64,000 nt of DNA from Tamarix chinensis. Taxonomy: Eukaryota > Streptophyta > Magnoliopsida > Caryophyllales > Tamaricaceae. The notes under the pieces are model-generated. The model had not been told where the DNA came from. It made no database searches and saw only the letters and a list, made by a program, of their open reading frames with translations. The first letter of the stretch is position 1; each line of letters opens with the position of its first letter. The position numbers and the translations under genes are program-made. The stretch spans positions 102,654,922 through 102,718,921 of the forward strand of contig CM060175.1 of NCBI GenBank assembly GCA_030549775.1, read 5' to 3'. Positions 47,138-58,104 of the stretch are shown piece after piece.

Positions 47138-49029
47138 TAATGTATTTTAGACAAAATGTATATCAAATTTGTGTTAAAAATTATGAAAAATTATATTTAG
47201 GTTGGAATTGTTAAATAGCTTTATGTGGAATTTTTATGATTTTATAAATAGTTTTGATACTTATATTTTTTAAATTACTTGTGATCTCTTTAATTCACCA
47301 TTAGGTATATATTTCATATATCAAACCTTATTTTAAATTCATAAAAGTTTACATGAGAGTTTAAAATACTATTTTAACATTTTCCATAATCTTTTGTAAT
47401 TTTCTAAGCTTATTTGGTATTTTTCTTAATTTTATCCTTTTTATTGATCTTTCTATTAGTAAAAATAATCTATTAATCCGAAAATTATTGTTGACCCATG
47501 AAATTCCTTCCCCGCACTTCCATAATCATATTTTGCCTCAATATTATCCTTTCCCCATTCATTTAAATAAAATTTGAGTCAAAGTCACTTTCTCACATTT
47601 CTTACATACTCTTTTACTCCATCATAGCTTCTCCAATCAATTTTATCATTAAAGTGTGTTTCAAGCTATCTTAAATCAGATCTCTCCCTCCCTTCTTTAC
47701 TGATGTTTGATCTTCACTCCCACCATATTCTCCCTTGACTTTGCATTTTTATTTATTCAACCTTTAGTGCTAGTGCTCTCTCCTCTCTCCTCCCTTTTTT
47801 CTTTGAGTTATTACCTAAGTATTAAAGAACACCTCTCTTTTTCTTATTGCTTAAAAAAAAAATACATCTCTTGTTCATACTTTTCTTTTTTTTTGTTTTC
47901 TTCTTTTAATCCTCTATCTATCCCCATTATATATTTTTTTCTTAAGTATAAAGGTGTTAGCTTTAGGAAAAAGTTGAAGAGTTTCCCCCTCTTTCAGCCT
48001 CCTAGTTCACCACAAATTTATTGGGTATGAGTTCTTTTTTTTTTCTTGTTTGGTTCTTGTTATTTAGTTGTTACTCCATTGCTATTTTATGTGTTAGCTG
48101 CTAATGTTTTTTTTTTGTTTTAATGAGAAGAATGAAGATTAGTTGGATGCTAAGGCTCTTGGTGTTTTTTTACTAATTATCTTAGAAAATAGGTAAACCT
48201 ATGCTCCTACTAAATGTGTGAAAATCATGGGGTAGCATATTAGGGTTTAATAATTATTATGCTTAAGTAGATTTTATATTGTCTATCGTTTTAATAGAAT
48301 AAATGCATATTTTATACTAAGTTGAATTTTTCTACAAGTATGCCAGCCATGAAATAATGTTTGAGATCTCTATTATGATATATTTTAATATGTCTATAAT
48401 AGCATGATAGAATAAGGTTGAATGTTCTAAAATGTTTATGCATGTGCTATAGGTATGGTTTGGCTAAGGGAATTATTGTCCTTTTTGAGACCTTTGAAAT
48501 TTTGAGCTTACCATTAGATTCTACACATGTTTTACTTAAATTTTAATATATGATATGTTGAGGTTTGTGCATGTATAGATCTAATAATAAATGATTTAAG
48601 TGTCATATGCTCTAGGGGTATTTTTATGTTTTCATTTGAAATTTATAGTTTCTCAGTGTGTATGCACACTATGTGTTATATTATGTTGAGAATGGTAAGC
48701 ATGTGAATATGGTATAATATATATGCATGATTAATACTTTATGTACTAAATGGGCTTAAGTGTGTTTTAGTGGAAAAATCATAATTTTTCCACTTTTGAA
48801 AAAAATTTAAAGTTTTAATTTTATGATAAAGTGTTCATTTTAATGTTATGTAGCTTTGCTATGAAATTCATTTAGTTCTACATTTTTCTCAACCTCATAG
48901 AAATAATGCCCTTATTATAATCTAGACATGATAAATACCCCTTACTTGACCATCTTTATAGATATGATCATGTGGAAAATACATTAATGGTCCAAAGCAA
49001 TGCAACATGCTTTTATAATGCATTGTTAC
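46680..49029. repeat. AT-rich, CT-tract-bearing DNA, possibly a decayed inverted copy of the giant repeat
   Basis: Starts near TGTAATACATCATTTATA (46753) and has pyrimidine-rich stretches (47530-47800, 47850-48050) followed by AT-rich sequence. This order resembles the reverse orientation of the giant repeat (end, purine tract, AT-rich body). No clear landmark or target duplication was found, so this is a suggestion. No gene is supported. Confidence 0.25.
47062..47134. repeat. Compound (TA)n(TG)n microsatellite
   Basis: About eleven TA units (47062-47083) followed by about twenty-five TG units (47084-47134), uninterrupted. Confidence 0.95.
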
Positions 49030-49896
49030 TAATCACACCTCATGTATCAACCCTTGACACCCAAAACCTTATTAACTTCATCTTTTAGTGGTTGGATGAA
49101 CACATTGATATCCACCCCAAGAGAACTTAGACCATGATTGAAGGTTGTCATAATTGAGAATGGGTTTTTTCATATACCACTAGAGGAGTAAGTTACGATC
49201 AAAATAACTCACCACACCCTATACTTGAAAATCATGCCAAATAAATTAAAACTAATTGATGCCACTTTAATCTAACATTATGAGGGTCTATTACAAAAAC
49301 TATTTGGTTTGCATCAAAATCTTTCCATACTTCACCACCAACTATATAACGTAACATATATGGTTCTCTTGAGTGCCCTTTCAAATGTCATCTTAGATCT
49401 TGAGCTTTATGTATGCAATCATAAATTATTCTTAATCTTGGTATCAAAATAAAGTACCTTATAACCTTTTACAGTATTTTTTTTAATAATCATTGTAGCT
49501 TCACCCACCCAACAAGAAGTACTGCCCATTTGATAGTTATCTCAATCAACATTTTCTTTCTATTACAAAGCACATATATGAGTTTTTTTTTTGTATCCGA
49601 AGCTATGTTTTCTCTTCCTCTTCTTTTCCTTATAATGTAATATGGGCAGCTTATATCTTTTGTGTAGTGTGTCTTTTAACATCTTTAGAAGCCCATCAAA
49701 TGACTTTTGATTCCACTTATTCAACACTTTATGATGCATCAACTTCACCAAAAAATTCAACGATAAGAAATTCTTTTGACCATGATACAGTTCAAACTCC
49801 ATTACGTGGAATGACTCATAGTAATATGCATATGATGTATTACCAAAGTTATAATTTAGAGGAACATTAGTACCACAACCATTAATATACACTTCA
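49030..49896 (-). pseudogene. CACTA (En/Spm) TNP2-like transposase remnant, downstream part
   Basis: Reading down the minus strand from the insertion site of repeat D, the sequence gives EVYINGCGTNVPLNYNFG, then VLNKWNQKSFDGLLKMLKD (typical NKWSxKSFxxLLxLLKD of plant CACTA transposases). Further on are LRYFILIPRLRIIYDC (family LRYFPLIPRLxRLY), EVWKDFDANQIVFVIDPHNV then RLKWH (family WKxFDxxxxxFAxDPRNVRLGL), and PILNYDNLQSWSKFSWGGYQ. Stops and frameshifts interrupt it, and no zinc-finger CPVC is intact. The upstream part continues at 53934-54200. Terminal CACTA inverted repeats were not found. Confidence 0.8.
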
Positions 49897-52800
49897 TGTA
49901 ACACCCCAAAATTTATTATTAAAAAAGTTCATTTTTAAGTAGAAGAATTAACATAATATAGCTAGTGTTACTACCATACTAAGAAAAAGTCTAGCTCGTA
50001 CATTTCTCGTACTAAGTGCAAGGATAACATTTTTATGACAAATAAATCAAAACTTATGAAAATAAATAGAAATAGTAGAAGATTTTAACAAATCAAATGT
50101 AAGAATAGAGTATAGAGGACATGCTTCAAATAATATAATACAAATAAAAAGAGAGAAGAGTAAAAAAAGGGAGGAAGATTCCAAAAAGGATATCTAGAAC
50201 TAAGGAGGACCACATGTGCAACTCTGAATAACTATAACTCTATACCCTAACCTCTTGATATATACCTACATCACTCCATCTGAGGAACATGCTCAAAGTT
50301 AGCAAGATCATTATCAAATACCTGTGTCACAATATCTACAAAAGTATAGTATTAGTACGCATCTTGTACTGAGTAACATAACTATCCTAAAGAGATAGCA
50401 TTATGCATGCTAAGAAAGTGGCATAACATGTGATAATGAGATAAAAACATGCTTCATATAGATGTTAATTTAAAATAAGACAGCTCAATTATCAAGTATA
50501 AAATAAGATAATATGAATGTACAGATATATAAAATTCATTACTTATTGTGATCACAACCAATGTATTATATTGACTTGAGGACAGATAATCAAAGAAACC
50601 ATAATAGCTAATCTAGTACATGAAAGATACTATACCTAGTTGGCATATCTATAAATATAACCAAATCAAGAAATAATAGGATACCTAGCTAATCATTTAA
50701 GTATGTATACCCTCTATAAGGCCTAAATATATCAAGTCACCTATAAAGTAAATGAGGCCCTCCTAGAACTCAAATGAGGCACCCCACATCACAGAAGAGA
50801 AAACACACTAGAGTGGTACCAAGTGAATACCACACGTGTACTCGGGTAGCTACTTCAAGTGCTATTAGTCCCAACTCAATATATTATGCTTTAAAAGGTT
50901 AATGTTTGTATCAAATTTTTATGTCAAACAAGAAGCAAGGCTCACATATTATCACTTAATCACATCTATGAATATACACCAATTATTTTATTGAATTTCA
51001 ATTATGCACACACTTGATCCACATAGGAATCAAGGCCTAAGCCATTTAGAGCACAAATAACCATTAACATTCCATTAAGGCCTAAGGAAGATTATCGAGG
51101 CATTGAGGCATTAAAGCTCAAGTTCCATGCCATGAAATGCCTAATAAAATTAGATCTCAATGTACATTAACTCCAATAATTTGAGATAAAGTTTAATATC
51201 CAACATCTAGGTTAACTAAGGATTCACCTATAAGGCCAAATCAAATAACTAGTCTAAAGGCATACAAAATGATTAAAATATCTTTAATGTCAACTAACTT
51301 ACCTTAACATAAAGAGAGGTGTATTTCATGATAAATTTATTATACCTAACTATTTTTTTTTCTTAGGATGAATTATAAATGTGGACACCAATTATACAAT
51401 ATGAAGATTATTCAATGTACCCAAAATGTCTTTTTTTTTTCTTGATTAATTAATAATTTTAATTAAATGTCATCCAATTGTCAAATGTATCCATTTAAAA
51501 TTATTCTATTAACATAATATTCACTTAAGTCTCCAAATTTTTACAATTTATGTGTAATAGCCAAAATACCCTTATTCACCTAAAGTTACCTTAAACTTCT
51601 AAAATTCATAACTTACTCTAAAAAACATCAAACTTTAAGATGTCATACACAAAATTTTATTTAAAACACCCAAGGAATACAATGGTACACTTAAAACTTT
51701 AAAAAATAATCTATAATGCCCAATATACCCATGGTCGAATATGTCTAAAACATAAAAAAAATATATTATTCCAACTATAAATGCTTCAAAATTCATAACC
51801 TAACTTCTATACCCTATTATACATATAATGTAATATTTAGATAAATTTAAAACAACCAAACATACATAAAATAACAAGGACAAGAGCTAAATTACTCAAA
51901 TATAAGAATATTCATCATGACTCTACTTAAAATTTATCACAACTCCATTCAATTTTCATTACATTTCCAGCAGCACATAAGAACATGGAAAAATCATAAA
52001 AAACATTCTCTCATCAACTTTTCATGGTTATAAATATAATATATAAATACACATATCATACAATATTTTTCAAGATATTATTTCATGCTTATAATTAAAA
52101 TAAAATTAATCATAAAAAAATAATATATAATACACCGAGCACATAATTATATTTCTAAATGTTAATTTAGTTACCAAAATTATTAATATCCTTAGTAAAG
52201 GTAAGATAAAAAGTCTAGCAACTTCTTCTCTAAACCACTTGGTCTCCTTAGAAGAGATAAGATAAACAATGATAAGACAATGAATGTAGCAACTTCTTCT
52301 CTAAGCCACCCGACCACGTTCAATAATATAAGATAAAAGAGTTGCACAAACCAAGATCAATCAATAGGCAATAGGGAAAGAAAGGAAATGAAATCGAAGA
52401 AGTATAATGGAAATATACTCTTGAATATAGAGGCTTGGAAACCACCACCAACAACCACCAAGGAATGAGATATTAATATGTTTTATGGGTAATGGGAAGA
52501 AAAATAAGGAGAAAATAAGGAGGAAAGACACAAAACGTCTTCTGCAACATACATACAAAAAATCCAAGACAGTTTGGCAAGACAAATAAGAGAGGAAAAA
52601 GAAGATAGGATAGGCACAATTTCATAGGAAAAATGGGTTTCTTGATGAAGTATAACATGCAAGTAACAATACATTATGGGAAGATAAGGTAAAGGAAACA
52701 ACGTTGAGGTGTCTTAATTGTTGGAAGTGACAAAAAATCAACTTTTCTGCACTTATGAAGTTTGTTAGGAAACAAAAGTTTGGTTAAAAAGAAGCTTGAA

Positions 52801-53933
52801 AGGGCTCAATTTTAGGGAATAAAATGATATAGAATTTCATTGTTCAAAGGAATCTTTACAGAGAAACAAAAAAACAAGAGAAGAGGACAATAAGAGAGAG
52901 AGAATGAGGTATTGGACTTTGAAAAAAAAATCAACTTTGAACTCTACCGAAACTTTATAACTTAATGTGTGTTTTGCAATGGAACATACTATTTGGCAAC
53001 AATAGAGTGAGATCTAATAGGGATGAGTGTGAAGTGAGTTTTTAGTTTTACTTTAGCTTCAATTGAGTGCTAGGATCAAGAGTGTAAGAAAAATGCTAGG
53101 CTATGGTTGAGTGTGTACATAAGAGAAATGTTATAAAATCATGATTATGGTACTGGGTTCTTTTTCTCATTAGGTGAAATGTAACCAATTTACAATTTGA
53201 TTTTAGTTTGGCTAGGAGACTAGTTAGGATTAAAAGAATGATTAGAGGATTGGTTACAACTTATTATTATTACTTAAATTACAAGAAAATATAATAATTG
53301 TCACTTATTGGAAAAAATATCAATTGAATTCCAAAAGGCAGAAAAATTAATGAAAAAATGAGGAATAATTTTATAAACCCAACTAAATAAAGATATTGGG
53401 TATTGGAATGGAAAACGAGTGAAAACAACAAAAATGGATAAGTTGTAAAACACTTTTTTTTGCAAATGCACATAACCGGGGAGGTTCAAATTACCTCAAT
53501 CGATGAATAATGTTTTAATACAATCAAATATATATATATAAATATTTAGTCTCAAAATTTATTTGATGACCAATAGATTAAAAATGACAAAAATAATTGA
53601 AATCCCTTGATAGCGTAAATGGTTTTTTTTTTTTTTTTTGCAATTTAATACTTCAGATGGAATGGGTGAAATATGAATTAATAGAATATAGTGATGATCT
53701 CAAAAATATTTTTGGGTTAATTCATAAATTTTGGATGGGTTGAAAAATAGTAAAAACACATGAATAGAAAGAATTACAAAAAATGTATTTTCAACATACG
53801 AGAGAAATTCTCGATTAATTGTTTATAATTAACATAAATGAAATTAAATTTTATAATAGAATACATTTTTTGGAGACGTATTACTAGCCCTATCACATAC
53901 TGTAATTAGGGTTTGAGAGAATGGATTATTACA
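49897..53933 (+). repeat. Giant LTR-like repeat, copy D, inserted in a CACTA transposase
   Basis: 4,037 bp from TGTAACACCCCAAAATTTAT to AATGGATTATTACA. CTTCA flanks both sides exactly (49892-49896 and 53934-53938), a 5-bp target duplication. The start aligns with copy B (TGTAACACCCC, CTAAGTGC). Internal landmarks GTACTGAGTAACATAA and CTAAATAACACC-like termini place it in the same family, though it is about 1 kb shorter and lacks B's minisatellites. No gag/pol domain was seen. The minus-strand ORFs near 52361-52701 and 53279-53489 are hydrophobic low-complexity frames. Confidence 0.8.
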
Positions 53934-54200
53934 CTTCATCACCACCAACCAAACAATTACCCTCCACATTTTCCATCTCATCTATTTCTACCTCGATTGT
54001 ATGTACCAACTCCGGCTCTACTTCGCCATGATACACCCATGTGTGGTAACCTTGCATGAAATCATTTTTCAATAAGAGCTCAACATCACTAAATGACTAC
54101 CATACACTATTATTGTACTTTGTGCGTAGATAATGAATGTGCCAATCATCATGCTGAGCATAAGGTCTAACCATCCTTAGAAACGATTAAAGCTCATTTG
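53934..54200 (-). pseudogene. CACTA TNP2-like transposase remnant, upstream part
   Basis: In one uninterrupted frame of about 50 codons the minus strand reads SDVELLLKNDFMQGYHTWVY, HGEVEPELVHTIEVEIDEM and ENVEGNCLVGGDE. This matches the N-terminal HLLxxGFMxGYTxWxWHGE region of plant CACTA transposases. The last codons cross the CTTCA target site. Taking one copy of the duplication, the frame continues as EVYINGCG at 49896, so the reading frame predates insertion of repeat D. An in-frame TAG upstream shows it is already decayed. Confidence 0.75.
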
Positions 54201-55554
54201 ATTATTGATCCTTTAATCTTCCATCTGAATAAAAAAAAGAAGTCATTCTAACAATTTGCACACTTTTTAAGGAAATAGTAAAAATAGTCTTAAAATTACA
54301 CTTATACCTTTCATTTAAAATTAACAAAGTTTTTAAAACAAATATAATTAAAAAAAAATATGAGGATAAAAATGGAGAATAAACTTTAGACTTTTTAAAA
54401 TGACTTTCTTTTTGTATAAAAATTAAATGATAGAATAAATATCTTTTTGATACAAAAAGAATAACATCAAAATTTTATCGATCATTATCTTATATATATA
54501 TATATATTATGTAACAATTTGTTGTTGGAAAATATTTATAGCAATAACAAACTATATAATCATCATCACTATACATTCGTTTTCTCTGTGTGGTCCAATA
54601 CCAAGCATGCCACTGCTGAACTTAAAAAAACAAGAGAAGAAGACACCCAAAATAAAAACCCTAAAGCCTAAAACAAACATTCAAACCAAAGCCATCACAG
54701 GCCTAAAGCCTTTAACCCATTCATGCACCCAATTGACATGTCTAGGCCTATAGAGGTAAAATAGAAGAAGGACATGTGGATACTCGATCCCACAAAAAAA
54801 AAAAAAAAAAAAAATCTAAAGCCTTACATAAATAACATACTCGATATGAAAATTTTCAGTTCCTGCAAGCATACACGACTCCCAAAATTCAAAGGGGCTC
54901 ACAACCATTGGTATGATGCAAATGTACGTATGCATGTAACGTTTATAAAAATATAAAAGGGAAAAAAAAACTTCTGTCCTTGAAATTTACGTGTACAGAC
55001 CGTATATTCTCAATTTATTATTGGATATCCATACAAAAAGTTTGTTCCTCTCCGTGGACTTTATATTCCACCGGCGCATGCAAACAAACCACCAACCATG
55101 CTGCCTAATTTTGGCATCCCCAATCTGAATAAACATCGTGGAATGAAGTGACACGTAGAAAGTTCAATCAAAATTAATTCAAAGCTCAGGGGAGGTTCCA
55201 GCGGCTTCTGTAATTCTCGGTTGGTGAAGCGTTTTGGAAGAAACCGAAAACGTACAAGATAAATATATTAGTTTATGCCAGGATTTCCAGTCATATACTT
55301 CAATACGTATTTGACAGCTCCCTGCTGTTCAGTGTTATGTACGTATCATTCTTTGGAGACCTCCAATTTGATCAGGGATAGACCAACCTTGACGAAAGTA
55401 GACATGGATTTAAGATCCCTTGAAAACCATGAAAGCCCCAACTCTGTATGTATAAGTCAGTAACTATATAAATATATAATTAGATAAGAAACTCAGAGCT
55501 TCAATTCTTGTCGAGTATATTTTTGTAGGGTCATATACCTGATTTTTTTTTTTC
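54201..55554. other. Intergenic DNA, no supported gene
   Basis: AT-rich with (TA)n at 54492-54507, a 21-base A run at 54788-54812 and scattered single-copy-looking sequence. The 60-62 codon frames have no domain. Confidence 0.45.
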
Positions 55555-55750
55555 GCTTAGAGCATGAAGCATTAGACGACCTTTTCTTTGATTATCCATA
55601 CGCTAAGCAACTCTGGGAGTACGTTGCTAGGAAATTTGGTTGACCTCAACCATTTACGTCTTGGGCACAAACTCTTACATTGGGTCACCAAAGGAGGAAA
55701 CGACCCACGGCATAGATGACTGGCTCTTCGCGTCTTCTTTGCATCCATCC
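55555..55750 (+). pseudogene. LINE (L1-type) 3' fragment, left part: zf-RVT region
   Basis: The plus strand reads EHEALDDLFFDYPYAKQLWE then YVARKFG, followed by SWAQTLTLGHQRRKRPT. This is the zinc-finger-like zf-RVT region after the reverse transcriptase of plant L1 LINEs (HLFFxCPFAxxxW...). The fragment begins abruptly after a T run at 55545-55554, consistent with 5' truncation, and has stops. It is interrupted by the composite copia insertion at CATCC and continues at 62842. Confidence 0.7.
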
Positions 55751-56391
55751 TGTTGCGGAAAAAGGACCGGTTGATAGCGGAAAACCTTTTCCTTCCTTGT
55801 ATGTGTGATTAAAATGGGCAAAACAAAGATAGCAGAAATAGAAAAATAAAGACACCAAATTTTACGTGGAAAACCCTTAAAGTTGAAGGGAAAAACCACG
55901 AACCTTCCACTATGATGATAATAGGATTACAAGTAATTCTTCTCTAGTATGAACTAGAGGCTCACTCAATTTCTTTATCTAAAAGAGGATGGATTACAAA
56001 GGATGAACTCTCTCACCAACTAAGTGGTGGAACACTCAAACTTTGCTTGAGAAAATATGAGAACTTTTCTCAAGCACCTCACTTTTGTAGTGGCTCTCTC
56101 TTTCTCTCTTTTTGTAGAGGATTGCTTGCTTTGCTTGATGCTCTAAGCCTTCCCAAAGACCCCTATTTATAGGAGTAGAAGGGGGTAGCCCAAAAGTCAT
56201 AAGATGACTCTTGAATGCTCTTCTATTAAATTAAGCTAATGAAACTTACACATGATAAAATGCATTTGTCTTCTCAAATTCCCAAGAGTTACAAAGTATT
56301 AACCATATTTGTAACTCGTGCATTGTAACTCATGCATCATCATCCCCACTATTATTTGGGAAACCCCTTTAATTAAAGAGGGACCCCAACA
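55751..56391 (-). repeat. Outer (3') LTR of the composite copia element
   Basis: TG...CA LTR of 641 bp (plus strand TGTTGCGGAAAAAGG to GAGGGACCCCAACA). It looks base-for-base identical to 62196-62836. It contains a TATA-like box, CTATAAATAGG on the minus strand (about 56160-56170). Confidence 0.9.
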
Positions 56392-56667
56392 ATCTCCCCC
56401 TTCCCGACTTAATTTAGGGGAACCAGTATACCAACGCCTTCACAACAATCTTTAAATTTCTTGGTTGTTATTGTCTTGGTCATCATGTCTGACCAATTCT
56501 TGTCGGTATGAACCTTCTCGAGTTGTAGCTGCTTCTCCTCTAGCACATCCCTTATCCAATGGTATCGAACATCGATATGTTTTGTGCGAGAGTGATAGGC
56601 TGAGTTTTTGGCTAAGTGAATGGCACTCTGATTATCACAGTATAGAGCATATTTTTCCTGCTCATGA
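56392..56667 (-). pseudogene. Second copy of the pol 3' end plus polypurine tract
   Basis: 276 bp nearly identical to 58088-58363. The two differ only around codons 4-6 from the pol stop (ending ILVPLN here, MMVPLN in the full copy). It encodes the last ~85 residues of RNase H (EQEKYALYCDNQSAIHLAK onward). Homology stops exactly after CTGCTCATGA at 56667, where the sequence switches to unrelated AT-rich DNA. This is the junction of the composite. Confidence 0.9.
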
Positions 56668-57451
56668 TTATCACAATAGTAGTAAAACATTGACAATTAT
56701 AACAGTAAAATATTAGTAGTACTGATGGTAGAGTATCAATTATAATAATGATTAAGGGTGATATATGAAGACAATTATAATGAAATATTATAATTTAATT
56801 TTCTTAGAAAAATTCCAACAATCATCGGTTAAATATAACAACAAACATGAGAAAACCTGAAGGTACCAATATTGAAACACAAGTATAAGAGTAGTAAAAT
56901 ATAATACACTAGTTATAAAATATGAAAATAATCATACCAAAACATGATAAATTATTTTTTTCATAAAATCTCAACTAATTTCGGTGAAATATAATAACTA
57001 CGATAAAATAATAATAATAATAATGATAAAATATGAAGATAATAATATAAAAAAATGTAACCATAATAGTAGTGAAATATGACATAACAATTATAAAATA
57101 TAAATATATGTGAAATTAATTTGATAATAAAATAATACTCCAATAATAATAACATATAAACAACATTACTGAAAAATATATGACTATATTTTTATATAAT
57201 ATTATTTTTTTTAAAGTTGAAAGTGTACTAATATTGATTTATATTTGTATAATAAAAAAATACGAATATAATATTATATATTCTTATTAAATTTTTTAAT
57301 AACTCTGGTCGAAAATTAAAACAGTAAATAGACGTTGTTGTTTAACTGATCGCAGGATAGTTTGGCCGCATCGTGCCAAAATATGAGTAACCGACGAATC
57401 AGTTTCGATGCATATAGTAGCAGCACCTGAATCAAATTAACAAAGTATTAC
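56668..57451. other. Transduced 784-bp foreign segment inside the composite element
   Basis: AT-rich DNA with no similarity to the element. About 56700-57240 resembles the TTTTACCA-type dispersed repeat of 6780-7530 in reverse orientation. 57300-57451 looks single-copy (TCGCAGGATAGTTTGGCCGC, AGTAACCGACGAATC). It ends ATTAC immediately before LTR-B, which should be the source locus's target duplication. No gene or exon was recognised. Confidence 0.75.
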
Positions 57452-58087
57452 TGTTGCGGAAAAAGGACCGGTTGATAGCGGAAGACCTTTTCCTTCCTTG
57501 TGTGTGATTAAAATGGGCAAAACAAAGATAGTAGAAAAATAAAGACACCAAATTTTACGTGGAAAACCCTTAAAGTTGAAGGGAAAAACCACGAACCTTC
57601 CACTATGATGATAATAGGATTACAAGTAATTCTTCTCTAGTATGAACTAGAGGCTCACTCAACTTCTCTGTCTAAAAAAGAAGATGGATTACAAAGGATG
57701 AACTCTCTCACCAACTAAGTGGTGGAACACTCAAACTTCGCTTGAGAAAAAATGAGAACTTTTCTCAAGCACCTCACTTTATGTAGTGGCTCTCTCTTTC
57801 TCTCTTTATGTAGAGGATTGCTTGCTTTGCTTGATGCTCTAAGCCTTCCCAAAGACCCCTATTTATAGGAGTAGAAGGGGGTAGCCCAAAAGTCATAAGA
57901 TGACTCTTGAATGCTCTTCTATTAAATTAAGCTAATGAAACTTACACATGATCAAATGCATTTGTCTTCTCAAATTCCCAAGAGTTACAAAGTATTAACC
58001 ATATTTGTAACTCATGCATTGTAACTCATGCATCATCATCCCCACTATTATTTGGGAAACCCCTTTAATTAAAGAGGGACCCCAACA
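57452..58087 (-). repeat. Internal, diverged LTR (LTR-B) of the composite element
   Basis: 636 bp with the same TG...CA ends as the outer LTRs but clearly diverged: GCGGAAGACC for GCGGAAAACC, loss of two bases at CTTGTGTGTG, a 6-bp gap at AGTAGAAAAATAAAG, CTTCTCTGTC for TTTCTTTATC, and GATCAAATG for GATAAAATG. Its flank on the low side is ATTAC, not CATCC, so it was inherited from another locus. The TATA-like CTATAAATAGG is kept. Confidence 0.9.
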
Positions 58088-58101
58088 ATCTCCCCCTTCC
58101 C
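58088..58101 (-). promoter_or_regulatory. Polypurine tract for plus-strand DNA priming
   Basis: GGGAAGGGGGAGAT on the minus strand, directly before the TG of LTR-B. This is the standard position and composition of an LTR retrotransposon polypurine tract. A second copy lies at 56392-56405 before the outer LTR. Confidence 0.85.
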
Positions 58102-58104
58102 GAC

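Noticed and set aside
56391..58088. Simple nested insertion of one copia element into another
   Set aside because: Only one inner LTR is present, the foreign DNA has no target duplication on its outer side, and the outer LTRs share CATCC; a composite inserted as one unit fits better.
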